DNA of 64,000 nucleotides from Deltaproteobacteria bacterium (lineage in GTDB: Bacteria; Desulfobacterota; DSM-4660; Desulfatiglandales; HGW-15), in NCBI GenBank assembly GCA_020060215.1, contig JAGVAP010000062.1, forward strand, positions 1 to 64,000. The letters are read 5' to 3'. This document shows, piece by piece, positions 34,972 to 43,364 of this stretch (its first letter is position 1; each line of letters opens with the position of its first letter). The position numbers and the translations under genes were made by a program. Below the pieces are notes generated by a model. The model was given only the letters and a program-made list of their open reading frames with translations, searched no databases and was not told the DNA's origin.

Positions 34972-35532
34972 TCACCTGAGGGATTCCTTCGCGCCCGCTT
35001 CGGGCAGAGGACCTTGAGGCGGGACCGGCAGGGTCTTCTCCAGGGGGTTTCCGGGGGTAACGGGGGCCGAAAGCTGGTTTTTCTGGTCGATCCCCTGGAC
35101 AAACTTCCAATCCGAATACGCGGCGGCCTTCTCGAAACTCTCGTAGCCTGCGGGAAAGCGCGCACTCTTGGTCGGCCGCTCCATGCTGTTCGCAAACACG
35201 CCCCGGATGGATCCCCTCTTGTCGAGGATCAATTCCCACTTCCCGTCCTTGGAAAGGGGGTTCCGATAGACGCGGCGGAGGTGGCGCCTGACCGAAGGGA
35301 AGCGGGGGTCTTTCAGCAGGTCCTGCAGGGAGTGGGGATATTCCGGGGCCCGGCCCCCGACCGTTTCCCTGTAATAGGAATCAATGGCCTTGCGGATCTG
35401 GTCCCCTGCAAAGAGGAGCTCCTGCTCGCGCTCCCTCTTCACGGCCGTGCTCCAGAATCCCCCGGCCGTGTTGAGCGCAACCCCCATGATCGCCACGAAC
35501 ACCAGGGCGCCGATGTAGGTGAAGCCGTTCAT
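34972..35532 (-). CDS. Pseudopilin-like protein lacking Glu5
   Basis: A 186-residue protein starting MNGFTYIGALVFVAIMGVAL, a very short leader followed by a pilin-type hydrophobic helix. The prepilin cleavage site would be Gly3/Phe4. The residue at mature position 5 is Gly rather than the Glu found in major pilins, as in some minor pseudopilins such as GspK. The helix runs on into REQELLFAGDQIRKAIDSYY, the GspG-like middle, and HSLQDLLKDPRFPSVRRHLR. The proline-rich C-terminus is unusual. It starts 6 bp downstream of the preceding pseudopilin gene. Likely a tip or minor component. Confidence 0.75.
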   Translation of the reverse strand: MNGFTYIGALVFVAIMGVALNTAGGFWSTAVKREREQELLFAGDQIRKAIDSYYRETVGGRAPEYPHSLQDLLKDPRFPSVRRHLRRVYRNPLSKDGKWELILDKRGSIRGVFANSMERPTKSARFPAGYESFEKAAAYSDWKFVQGIDQKNQLSAPVTPGNPLEKTLPVPPQGPLPEAGAKESLR

Positions 35533-35538
35533 TCCGGT

Positions 35539-35928
35539 TCACCACTCGTTGTAGGGCGTGCCGTCCAGGCCCACCAGGTTGCTGCCGCTGTGGACATCGA
35601 AGACCAGGCCCTCCACGTCTCCTTCCGGGGCGACGACGACCCACGTGCCGGAGGACTTGGTGAACGGATCCTCGGGGACCGCCCGGATATAACGCTCCGC
35701 TACGAGGTCCTCCAGGGAGTCGGGGTACTTGCCGCGGTCGGCGTAGAACTGATCGATGACATCCCTCACCACGAACAGACTCTGGCGAAGGGAATTCTCC
35801 CTGGCCCGGATGATCGTCCTCTGCAGGTTCGGCTGAGCCATGGAGGTCAGAATGCCGATGATGGTCAGCACGATCATCAGCTCCACAAGCGTATAGCCGC
35901 CCCTACCACTGATTGTAAGCCGTCCCAT
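35539..35928 (-). CDS. GspG-like pseudopilin 2
   Basis: A 129-residue pseudopilin. The leader MGRLTISGRG ends at the prepilin site G/YTLVEL (Gly11/Tyr12), with Glu at mature position 5, then the helix MIVLTIIGILTSMAQPNLQR. The globular part has FYADRGKYPDSLEDLVAERY and ends DGTPYNEW, a GspG-type C-terminus shared with the gene upstream. ATG 35928 is preferred to an ATG at 35964 because it gives a normal leader. It overlaps the stop region of the upstream pseudopilin gene by 26 bp. Confidence 0.83.
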   Translation of the reverse strand: MGRLTISGRGGYTLVELMIVLTIIGILTSMAQPNLQRTIIRARENSLRQSLFVVRDVIDQFYADRGKYPDSLEDLVAERYIRAVPEDPFTKSSGTWVVVAPEGDVEGLVFDVHSGSNLVGLDGTPYNEW

Positions 35929-36376
35929 CCAGTGCCACCCCGTCGCTTTTCGAATAGATGTCATAAACGTCCTGCCCCCCCCAGATCGTGGATTCGGGAT
36001 CGTCGGAATAGGACCGCAGCCCCCACTCCCCGTCTTCGGTCATCGGGTCCCTGGGAATCCTCCGCAGAAACTTTTTTTTCAAGGGCTTGGGGCCGGCGAG
36101 ATCGACCCCTTTGATCAGGACCTCCAGGTCCCGAGGGTAGCCGTGCTCCGTGGCCTGCTTGGCGATCCTGCCCTCATCCACATACCGCTTGTATTCGTCC
36201 AGGGCGGTCCGGATCGACCGAAGACCCTGCTTGAGCTCGAGCTCCTTCGATCTCTTTCGGGTGACCTGGGAGAGCGGAAGGATACACGCGGCCAGGATGG
36301 AGAGGATGACCATCGTGACCATGAGCTCCACCAGGGTCACCCCCTGACTGCTCCTCACAGCAGAAACCACTTCCAT
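35903..36376 (-). CDS. GspG-like pseudopilin 1
   Basis: A 157-residue pseudopilin. The leader MEVVSAVRSSQG is followed by VTLVELMVTMVILSILAAC, with the cleavage site Gly12/Val13 and Glu at mature position 5. The soluble part contains EHGYPRDLEVLIKGVDLAG, a FLRRIPRDPMTEDGEWGLRS core typical of GspG, and ends DGTAYNQW. It is probably the major fibre subunit or one of two. It starts 23 bp after the secretin stop. No prepilin peptidase gene is in the window. Confidence 0.85.
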   Translation of the reverse strand: MEVVSAVRSSQGVTLVELMVTMVILSILAACILPLSQVTRKRSKELELKQGLRSIRTALDEYKRYVDEGRIAKQATEHGYPRDLEVLIKGVDLAGPKPLKKKFLRRIPRDPMTEDGEWGLRSYSDDPESTIWGGQDVYDIYSKSDGVALDGTAYNQW

Positions 36377-36399
36377 GACCTCACCCCCGGCGGTTCCGT

Positions 36400-38448
36400 T
36401 CAGCCGATCTTCTGCTTCGAACGTTTCAGCGCCACTGCGTCCGCACCCGCAACAGGCGGAGTCTGCCTGGAAAGGGGAGTCTGCTCCGCAGGCGGGGGCA
36501 TCAGCGGCTCGATCGGGGTGGGCGGCGGGGCCCCATCCCCGGGGGCACCTTCGAGGAGCGTCTCGCCGGTGTCCTCCTTTTCGGGAGGAACGCCGGGCAT
36601 CCCGATCGCCCCCGCGGGCAGCCGGCTTTCGAAGGGTTTCTCCGAGGAAAAGCGGTCCTCCTTCCCCGACCAGATCCGGCTTACGCCGGGGTCGGGCACA
36701 TCGAGGCTACGAATGACGATCGGTGTAATCACCATCAGGATGTCCGACTTGATATCGTTGTCGTTCCTGTTCTTGAACAGGTGTCCCAGCACGGGGATGT
36801 CCCCCACGAAAGGCACCTTGCGAACGGTTCGCCGCTCCTCGTCGCTGATCAGGCCGCCCAGGATGACCGTCTCGCCCGCCCGGACGTTGAGGACGCTCTG
36901 CGCCGTCCTGGTGCGGACCGAAAACTGGGGATCTGCCGCGGTCCCCAGGTTCGCGCCCAGGGCGCTCACCTCCAGGATCATCTTCAAGGTGATATCGTCG
37001 TACGGGTTGATGATGGGTTCCACCTCCAGCTTGATGCCGATATCCTGGTACTGGAAATCCGTCGTCACCTGCCCGGTGGTCTCCACGCGCCGGTTGGATC
37101 GCAGGGGCACCCTTTCACCGATGTGGATCCTCGCCTTTTCCCCGTTCTTCACCCTGAGCTGGGGCTTGGCCAGGATATTGGTGTCGCCGTCCTGCTTCAG
37201 CAGGTTGATGGTTGCCGTGGGAAGCGCCAGAAGGATGTTCTGATTGGAGACCTTGCTGAGCGCCTTCAGGGATGCGTTGCCCATGGCGCGAAAGGAACTG
37301 CTCTCAGGGTCTGAGTTGTAAAACCCTTCGGTAGGCTCTCCGAGACCGACGGAGACCGAAGGCGGGTTGTATTCCACGCCCAGGTTCAGCTCCTTGGTCC
37401 GGGCGACCTCGAGGATCTCCACCCCCATCATGATCTCCGAGACAGGGCGATCGTTCGCCTCGATCACCTTGGACGCGATGTCCACCATCTCCTTGGGCCC
37501 CCGGATCACGACCGCGTTGAGGGTCTCGTTGGGGGTGATGTCCTTGCTCTTGAGGACCTTGGAAAGGAGGGCCACCGCCTTCTTGGTATCGAGGTTGGCG
37601 AGGTAGAAGGTCCTGATCTGGAGATCCCGGTATTCCCTGCCCTTCTCCCCGGTGTCCGGGTAGATGATGATGGTCTTGGAGTTCACGATCTTGTGGGCGA
37701 GCTTGTTCGTCCTGAGAAAGACCTCCAGGAACTGGTCGAACGCGACATCGGTGACGAAGATCGTGGCCTTGTGGTCCTGCAGGTCCCGGTCGAAGATGAA
37801 GTTCACGCCGGTCAGCTTGGTGAGCGCCTCGAAGATGTTGAGGATGGGCGTATCCTTGAACTTGAGGGAGATGGGAGAGACGGCGTCGAGCTTCGTTCGC
37901 AAAGGCGATTCCGGCGCCGCCTTCTCCCGCACGGAAGCGAGCATCTCCTCGGCCTTCTTGTTCCGGGGGTTCAGCTTCAGGGCGGTCTCCAGGGCTTCCT
38001 TGGCCTGAGCGGGGTTCTCTGTCTTGGCGAGGTTCTCCGCTCTCTTCACCTGGTATTCCGACTCCTTCATCGCCCTGGCCTTTTCCAGGAGAGACTCGGC
38101 TTTGGTATTGGAGGAATCGAGGGCGATACTCATCTGGAACTCCGTGATCGCCTCATCAAATCGGTTTTCCCGCAGAAAGGCCTCCCCCATATTCATATGG
38201 GCCAGTGAAGCATTCCTCTTCGCCCTGATGAGAAGGGCCCTGGCCTCCTTGTCTTCGGGGTTCTCGTGCAGCGCCCGCTGCAGGGCCTGTACGCTCCTGT
38301 CCCAGTCTCCGATGGAGGCAAGCTCCTTCCCTGCGTTCAGAAAATTGCTCGTCTCCGGAACGGTCGCACACCCGCCGAGCACGAGCATCCCGATGAGCAC
38401 AGGGAGTGCGACAAGGTACCTGTTCTTCTTCCATCCGCAAATCATCAT
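36400..38448 (-). CDS. TPR-containing secretin lipoprotein (GspD/PilQ-like)
   Basis: A 682-residue outer-membrane secretin. The N-terminus is a lipoprotein signal with the lipobox LVLGGC (Cys27). Residues 30-175 hold TPR-like repeats (DWDRSVQALQRALHENPEDK, NRFDEAITEFQMSIALDSSN). N-domains follow (SLKFKDTPILNIFEALTKLT, TFYLANLDTKKAVALLSKVL). The secretin core has LAKPQLRVKNGEKARIHIGE, VRAGETVILGGLISDE and VPFVGDIPVLGHLFKNRN. A proline-rich tail ends the protein. TPR-fused secretins of this type occur in MSHL-like and deltaproteobacterial systems. GGAG 9 bp before the ATG supports the start. Confidence 0.9.
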   Translation of the reverse strand: MMICGWKKNRYLVALPVLIGMLVLGGCATVPETSNFLNAGKELASIGDWDRSVQALQRALHENPEDKEARALLIRAKRNASLAHMNMGEAFLRENRFDEAITEFQMSIALDSSNTKAESLLEKARAMKESEYQVKRAENLAKTENPAQAKEALETALKLNPRNKKAEEMLASVREKAAPESPLRTKLDAVSPISLKFKDTPILNIFEALTKLTGVNFIFDRDLQDHKATIFVTDVAFDQFLEVFLRTNKLAHKIVNSKTIIIYPDTGEKGREYRDLQIRTFYLANLDTKKAVALLSKVLKSKDITPNETLNAVVIRGPKEMVDIASKVIEANDRPVSEIMMGVEILEVARTKELNLGVEYNPPSVSVGLGEPTEGFYNSDPESSSFRAMGNASLKALSKVSNQNILLALPTATINLLKQDGDTNILAKPQLRVKNGEKARIHIGERVPLRSNRRVETTGQVTTDFQYQDIGIKLEVEPIINPYDDITLKMILEVSALGANLGTAADPQFSVRTRTAQSVLNVRAGETVILGGLISDEERRTVRKVPFVGDIPVLGHLFKNRNDNDIKSDILMVITPIVIRSLDVPDPGVSRIWSGKEDRFSSEKPFESRLPAGAIGMPGVPPEKEDTGETLLEGAPGDGAPPPTPIEPLMPPPAEQTPLSRQTPPVAGADAVALKRSKQKIG

Positions 38449-38536
38449 GCCATAGACTCCGTTTGAACGATCTTCCTCTGGATCCCGGTTTCCACCGGGA
38501 TGGCGTCTTCCTACGAGACCGCCAGGGTTCGACCCA

Positions 38537-39133
38537 CTAGAACTTGCCGAGCTCGATCCTCACATCCTCTCCGATGCTCTCGGCCCGGATGACCAGTTGC
38601 TTTTCGGTGATACTCTTCACCAGGTACTTCCCGTCGATCCTGTCCCCTTCCCTGATCAGGAGGATGTCCTTTCCCCGCTCGAGAAACAGGACCTTCTCAT
38701 CCTTCCCCCGCATGAAGCCGAACGACCTGAACCGGCTCAGCTCCTCCTGAACCTGGAGACGCTTGTCCGCTTCAGGAGGGGGTCCGGGCTCGGGTCCTCC
38801 TTCGGCGGATCCGGCCGAACCCAACAAAGGGACCGGCTCATCCTGCCTCTGGAAGACGTTCTTGAAGACCTCCCCGGAGTGGACAGGGGGGTGGAGAAAG
38901 AGCTCGACCCACACATCGCGGTCGATGACTCCGGGCTGCTCCTCACCCCCTTTGGGGCCCGCGTTGGGGGCGTGAGAGGCGGTGCGCGGAAACGAGAGGT
39001 TCGCCACGCTTTCCTGGCGAAAGGGGTTCAAGATCCTGTAGGTCACGGAGATCGCCAAGAGGCAGAGGCAGAGGGCCAACAACGCCTTTTTTCGATCCTG
39101 GGCCGCAGCAGCGATTCTGGTCGATAAAGCCAT
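38537..39133 (-). CDS. GspC/PilP-like inner-membrane linker protein
   Basis: A 198-residue protein. One N-terminal transmembrane segment (KALLALCLCLLAISVTYRIL) is followed by a proline- and glycine-rich periplasmic linker. A C-terminal small beta domain (EGDRIDGKYLVKSITEKQLV then IRAESIGEDVRIEL) resembles the homology region of GspC and the PilP fold. Such proteins connect the inner-membrane platform to the secretin. It lies between the PilO-like gene and the secretin gene, as pilP does in type IV pilus operons. Assignment rests on topology, the C-terminal pattern and position. Confidence 0.7.
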   Translation of the reverse strand: MALSTRIAAAAQDRKKALLALCLCLLAISVTYRILNPFRQESVANLSFPRTASHAPNAGPKGGEEQPGVIDRDVWVELFLHPPVHSGEVFKNVFQRQDEPVPLLGSAGSAEGGPEPGPPPEADKRLQVQEELSRFRSFGFMRGKDEKVLFLERGKDILLIREGDRIDGKYLVKSITEKQLVIRAESIGEDVRIELGKF

Positions 39134-39151
39134 TTCTCCACCCGTATGCGA

Positions 39152-39697
39152 TCAGGTCCGCAGATAAAGAGCGAGCTTCAGATGAAGCCCCACCGGTCCG
39201 GCGTCCTCTCCCGTCTCGTTGGCCAGGGAGAGCCCTTCAATGCAGAAGAGGGTTTTCGAATTCTGGAGATCCGCCAGAAAGGTCTTCAACATGGGGTATC
39301 CGCCGCTCACGCTGAAGCTGGTCGTGTAACGCATCAACCCGGGGAAATTCGTGTTCTCCGGGACAAAGGACATGTTGACCCTGGGAAGCCCGTTCCTCGA
39401 GAGCAGCTCCAGGACCTCCTGCATGACATCCGGGATCATCAGCTTGTCCGGCAGCAGCCCGACCCATCGCTCGATGTCTTCCCTCGACTGCTTCATCCGG
39501 ACATTCAGGAGGTCGTCCTTGTCAGGGAGGCGGGCCTTTCTCTTGGCCTCGTAGGTCTGGTGCAGCATGGGTATCCGGGTGAGTTCCCGGTCCTTGAGCC
39601 GGAGCCATGCCGCAACGTTGATCACGAGGAGCAACCCGACAAGCACGACGATGATCCTGTGCTGGGCAAGGGCAGTGATATACCGATTCGACCTCAT
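39152..39697 (-). CDS. PilO/GspM-like platform protein
   Basis: A 181-residue protein with one transmembrane segment (IIVVLVGLLLVINVAAWLRL), a coiled-coil stretch and a C-terminal ferredoxin-like domain (MRYTTSFSVSGGYPMLKTFL, then LADLQNSKTLFCIEGLSLAN). The FSVSGGYPMLKTFLADLQ pattern is typical of PilO. It would pair with PilN in the inner membrane. It starts 69 bp downstream of the PilN-like stop; that gap is part of a palindromic repeat. Confidence 0.8.
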   Translation of the reverse strand: MRSNRYITALAQHRIIVVLVGLLLVINVAAWLRLKDRELTRIPMLHQTYEAKRKARLPDKDDLLNVRMKQSREDIERWVGLLPDKLMIPDVMQEVLELLSRNGLPRVNMSFVPENTNFPGLMRYTTSFSVSGGYPMLKTFLADLQNSKTLFCIEGLSLANETGEDAGPVGLHLKLALYLRT

Positions 39698-39716
39698 ATC
39701 CCGTACACCTTTCGAG

Positions 39717-39811
39717 ATCCCCCCCTTTTTACGAAGGGGGGGGAGTGGATCAAAGTGGGACCCCTTTCAAATCCCCCCTCTGGTAAAGGGGGATCGAGGG
39801 GGAGTTTCCTT
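39717..39811. repeat. CCCCCTTT/AAAGGGGG palindromic repeat overlapping the pilN-like gene end
   Basis: Two inverted arms, a CCCCCC-TTTTT-ACGAAGGGGGGG stem (39719-39743) and a CCCCCCTCTGGTAAAGGGGG stem (39774-39793) with flanks, make a type of intergenic repeat common in Proteobacteria. The right arm supplies the last 14 or so codons and the stop of the - strand PilN-like gene. Confidence 0.7.
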
Positions 39812-40408
39812 GAAGCCGGCGGCAGTGGGTTCAAGGGCCGCCGTGCTCTCGATCTCGAACCGGATGGCCGCAGGGGGGGTCAACGTGGCCGCCTGTCCGG
39901 CCTCCTTGAGCGTGGTGACATTCAGCAGTACGCTGTCCCTGTACAGGGTCGACCGGTCCAGCCCCTTGAGAAACTCCGTGATCTCTCTCATGGAACCGGC
40001 CCTGCCTTCGATCCGGAACCGGTCCTTCTCCTTGCCGGAGGCAAAGCGCAGGATGAGGACATCGGGCGGTGTGCACGACTCGAGCTCATCCAGAAACCGG
40101 TCCCACGGGAAGATGTCCGCCGCGATCAGCCGGTTCACGAAACCCGCCTGCTCTTTCAGGGAATCGATCTCCTTCTTGGAAGGGGAGGGCGACGACGGTT
40201 GCGCCGCCTGGTTCCGGACCGCGTCGGTCTTCTCCATCTGGGCGATCCTTTTCTCGATCTCCCGGACCTCGGATGTGTACCGGCTGTAGCGGTGAAAATT
40301 GTAGAACGACAGGAGGAACACAAGCAGAACGGAAGCCGCCATGAGCGGATACACGGTCTTCCGGTCGTACCCCTGAGTCGTCGCCAGGTTGAGATGGATT
40401 CTTTTCAT
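39767..40408 (-). CDS. PilN-like platform protein with repeat-derived C-terminus
   Basis: A 213-residue protein. The N-terminus MKRIHLNLATTQGYDRK precedes one transmembrane helix (YPLMAASVLLVFLLSFYNF), a coiled coil (YTSEVREIEKRIAQMEKTDA) and a ferredoxin-like domain (PPDVLILRFASG, then FRIEGRAGSMREITEFLKGL), the standard PilN layout. PilN binds PilM through the N-terminal peptide. The last 14 residues (KETPPRSPFTRGGI) are encoded by a palindromic repeat and are not expected in the family, so the original stop was probably lost or displaced by repeat insertion. It starts 108 bp after the PilM-like stop. Confidence 0.8.
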   Translation of the reverse strand: MKRIHLNLATTQGYDRKTVYPLMAASVLLVFLLSFYNFHRYSRYTSEVREIEKRIAQMEKTDAVRNQAAQPSSPSPSKKEIDSLKEQAGFVNRLIAADIFPWDRFLDELESCTPPDVLILRFASGKEKDRFRIEGRAGSMREITEFLKGLDRSTLYRDSVLLNVTTLKEAGQAATLTPPAAIRFEIESTAALEPTAAGFKETPPRSPFTRGGI

Positions 40409-40516
40409 GCTGTTTACTCCCGTCGGGGGTTGAGGGTTCCCCGTCCGGGGTTCGGAGGTCGATGAACCTTCCCGGACGGAGAACCTTTCAAACTTAAACC
40501 TTCAAACCGGACTGTT

Positions 40517-41428
40517 TCACCCCGCCAGGCTCTGGGCCGCTCCGATGGCGGATGCAGAGGCCGCCACGGGCATGCCGCTGCCCGAGTTCGTGTCCACGGC
40601 GATCATCCTTCCTTCCTCGATCCGGGTGGTCCGGAAACCGCACTCGCCCCTCAGGTCATCGTAAAAGCTCTCAGGGAGGACCGTTTGAGCCTGGACAAAG
40701 AGGGTCCCGATCGACTTCCCCGGATTCTCATCCTGGTAGAGCTGCATGGTCATCGCGATTTCCTGAAGGAAGCGGGCCGGGACGGGATTCCTCCTCTTGC
40801 CCCTGTAAAAGATGAGATCCCTTTCCTCAAAAACGAAGAAGGCGAAGTAGTCCTCGAGAACGCCCAGGAACCCGTAGAGGCCGGAATCCGGCAAATGACC
40901 CGAGTAGAAGTTCAGGTGATTGATGGTCGAGGGCTGCACGACCTCCGGCTCGATCCGGAGGCCCCTCAACCGGATTTCATACTCGCGGATGATGTCATGG
41001 GACCCCACCGCAACCAGGAGACTCTTCTTTCCGGGCCGCATCCCGTTGAGATGAAAGAAAGAGGTCCTCGCCTTTTCCACGGGAAAAGGGAGCAGGTCTT
41101 TTTCTTTCCAGGCGATCATCTCGCGGATCTTTTCCTCGGATCGGGGCAGTTCCTCCCAGGTGTGCACCGCGATCTTGATGATCTCGCTGGGAAGGGACAG
41201 CCCGACCCGGCCGACTCTCCCTTCCATAGCCTGCATACCCTTTCGGAGGACCCGGAGAAACTGCTCCGGATCCTGGATGTTTTCCGTCTTGTTGGACAGG
41301 TCCAGCGTCCCCGCGGGGAAGGGGACCTCCACCGAGCGAACCAGTCTCCAGGCGTGCCTGTCCCTGCATATCTGGACCATTCTGGCCGATGAAAGACTTA
41401 TTTCCAGACCGGTCAAAAGCCTGGTCAT
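40517..41428 (-). CDS. PilM-like actin-fold protein
   Basis: A 303-residue cytoplasmic protein of the PilM/GspL-cytoplasmic type. Landmarks are LTGLEISLSSARMVQI (the beta hairpin that binds phosphate in the actin fold), RVGLSLPSEIIKIAVHTWEE, EMIAWKEKDLLPFPVEKA (the PilM-typical W-K-x-x-x-L-P region) and SLLVAVGSHDIIREYEIRL. It would sit under the membrane and bind the N-terminus of the PilN-like protein. Start ATG 41428 has AGGAG 7 bp upstream; the ATG at 41446 has no ribosome site. Confidence 0.82.
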   Translation of the reverse strand: MTRLLTGLEISLSSARMVQICRDRHAWRLVRSVEVPFPAGTLDLSNKTENIQDPEQFLRVLRKGMQAMEGRVGRVGLSLPSEIIKIAVHTWEELPRSEEKIREMIAWKEKDLLPFPVEKARTSFFHLNGMRPGKKSLLVAVGSHDIIREYEIRLRGLRIEPEVVQPSTINHLNFYSGHLPDSGLYGFLGVLEDYFAFFVFEERDLIFYRGKRRNPVPARFLQEIAMTMQLYQDENPGKSIGTLFVQAQTVLPESFYDDLRGECGFRTTRIEEGRMIAVDTNSGSGMPVAASASAIGAAQSLAG

Positions 41429-41454
41429 TGAAAGACTCCTGCTCACTTCGTTCG

Positions 41455-41531
41455 CGTTTGAGGTTGGAGGATCGCTGCGCTTGAGGTTCGAGGCTCAAAT
41501 GCCCTTGCCTCCAACCTCCATCCTCCAACCT
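41455..41531. repeat. Inverted GAGGTTGGAGG repeat between gspE- and pilM-like genes
   Basis: GAGGTTGGAGGATCG (from 41460) is mirrored by CCTCCAACCTCCATCCTCCA (from 41507), with a shorter GAGGTTCGAGG unit between. The arms can form a long hairpin in the 115-bp gap. This looks like another intergenic repeat family rather than a terminator; no T-run follows on the - strand. Confidence 0.5.
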
Positions 41532-41543
41532 TCAACATCTTTT

Positions 41544-43364
41544 CTATGCCGATTCAATGAACGTGACCCTGTTGGCCTCGCCGATGGAGGTCACCCCGCA
41601 CAGCACGAGCTCCAGGGCCGCCTGCCTGAGGAAGGTGGTACCCGCCTCTTTCGCCTTTCTCTTCAGCGTGGATATGGACAGCTTCTGCAGAAAGACCTCT
41701 TTGATCTCATCCGTCATCTCGATCAGCTCGATGACGGCCCTCCTCCCCTTGAACCCGGAACCCTTGCAGATGTCACACCCGAGCTCGTTTTCCCTGAAAA
41801 GGAGACGATCGGAGCACGGTCTGTCTGCAAGCTCCGAGTCCCTGAGGTAGCGCTTGTGTTCTTCGGGGGGAACCGCCAGCTTGCAGTCGCACAGGACGCG
41901 GACCAGCCTCTGTGCAATGATGCAGTTGAGTGCGGCCACCAGGTTGTATGGTTCGATGCCCATGTGTATGAATCGATTGATGACCTCGAAGGAGCTGTTC
42001 GCGTGCACGGTCGTAAAGACCAGGTGTCCGGTGAGGGCGGACTGGAGTGCGATCTGCGCCGTTTCCTCGTCCCGGATCTCCCCGACGAGGATCTTGTCCG
42101 GATCGTGCCTCAGGATGGACCTGAGCCCCCTTGCGAAGGTGAGCCCCTTTTTTTCATTGACCTGAATCTGGGTCACGCCCTTGAGCTGGTATTCGACCGG
42201 GTCCTCGATGGTGATGACCTTCTCGTTGGGGTTGTTCACCTCGGAGAGGGCCGTGTAGAGGGAAGTCGTCTTTCCGCTTCCGGTCGGGCCCGTGACCAGG
42301 AACATCCCGTAGGGGGCATGAATCAATCGCCGGAGGATGGCGAGCTCGCGGGGGGGAAACTGCAGGTTCTCGAGCCTGTACTCCCGCGTATCCGGCATCA
42401 GGATCTCCCGGTCGAGGATCCGGATGACCGCGTCCTCTCCGAAGATGGTCGGGATGATGGAGACCCTGAAATCGATGTTTCGGTCCTTCACCTTGACCTT
42501 GAACCTGCCGTCCTGGGGGACCCTCTTCTCCGAGATGTCGAGCTCGGACATGACCTTGATCCTGGAGATGATGGGGCTCTGGTAGTGGATGTGCAGGGGT
42601 TCGGTGATCCTGTGCAGCATGCCGTCGATGCGGTAGCGGATGATCACCCCCTGGTCCGAGGACTCGATATGGATATCGCTCGCCTTCTTGTTCAGGGCGT
42701 CCAGGATGGTCGAATCCACCAGCCGGACGATCGGGCTGTCTTCGGCGGAGACCTTCTCCATGCTGAGGGTCACTTCGCCGTTTTCCGATTCCTTCACGAG
42801 GGGGAGCCGCATGTCGTCCGAGAGATCGTCGAGGACGTTCTGATCCGCCTCGATCTTCTTGAGGATGGACCTGATTCGCGGCTCGCTGGCAATGACGATG
42901 GAGATGGGCATGTCGAAGAGGATCTCCAGCGAGTCGAGGGCCCTCACGAAATCGGCCGGCTCCGATATGGCGACCACAAGGGTGTTCTCCTCTTTCCCCA
43001 CGGGCACGAACTGGTATTTGGTCATGAGCTCCAGGGGGACCGTCTTCAGGAGCTCGGCATCCTTGACCCCATCCAGCTCCGAATAGGGGTAATCGTACTG
43101 CGCGGCGATCACCCGGGCCAACCGCTCCTCGTCCAGCAGCCCTTCCCGGATGCAGATCTTCCCCAGCCGCTCCTGGGCGATCTCCTGTTTCGCCATGGCG
43201 GACTTCAGTTGCTCTTCGGTCAGGAACCCCATCCTGACGCAGAGGTCCCCGAGCCGTTGCCTCTTGTAGAGATCCTGGAGACAGTCCGCCTTTGCCCCGC
43301 GCGCCATATTCGCCTTCGCGCCGCGATCCTGATTTCCATTGAAAGAAGAGCTCATCAGATTCAT
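41544..43364 (-). CDS. GspE/PilB secretion ATPase
   Basis: A 606-residue traffic ATPase. The N-terminal GspE-N domain (RLGDLCVRMGFLTEEQLKSA ... RLGKICIREGLLDEERLARV) is present in duplicate-like form. Walker A is GPTGSGKTT (359-367), the Asp box region is VITIEDPVEYQLKG, Walker B is DPDKILVGEIRDEETA, and the His box is TGHLVFTTVHANSS. A four-cysteine zinc site (LCDCK ... GCDICKGSG) is intact. It powers pseudopilus assembly. The start overlaps the gspF-like stop as ATGA, so the two are coupled. All motifs for activity are present. Confidence 0.93.
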   Translation of the reverse strand: MNLMSSSFNGNQDRGAKANMARGAKADCLQDLYKRQRLGDLCVRMGFLTEEQLKSAMAKQEIAQERLGKICIREGLLDEERLARVIAAQYDYPYSELDGVKDAELLKTVPLELMTKYQFVPVGKEENTLVVAISEPADFVRALDSLEILFDMPISIVIASEPRIRSILKKIEADQNVLDDLSDDMRLPLVKESENGEVTLSMEKVSAEDSPIVRLVDSTILDALNKKASDIHIESSDQGVIIRYRIDGMLHRITEPLHIHYQSPIISRIKVMSELDISEKRVPQDGRFKVKVKDRNIDFRVSIIPTIFGEDAVIRILDREILMPDTREYRLENLQFPPRELAILRRLIHAPYGMFLVTGPTGSGKTTSLYTALSEVNNPNEKVITIEDPVEYQLKGVTQIQVNEKKGLTFARGLRSILRHDPDKILVGEIRDEETAQIALQSALTGHLVFTTVHANSSFEVINRFIHMGIEPYNLVAALNCIIAQRLVRVLCDCKLAVPPEEHKRYLRDSELADRPCSDRLLFRENELGCDICKGSGFKGRRAVIELIEMTDEIKEVFLQKLSISTLKRKAKEAGTTFLRQAALELVLCGVTSIGEANRVTFIESA

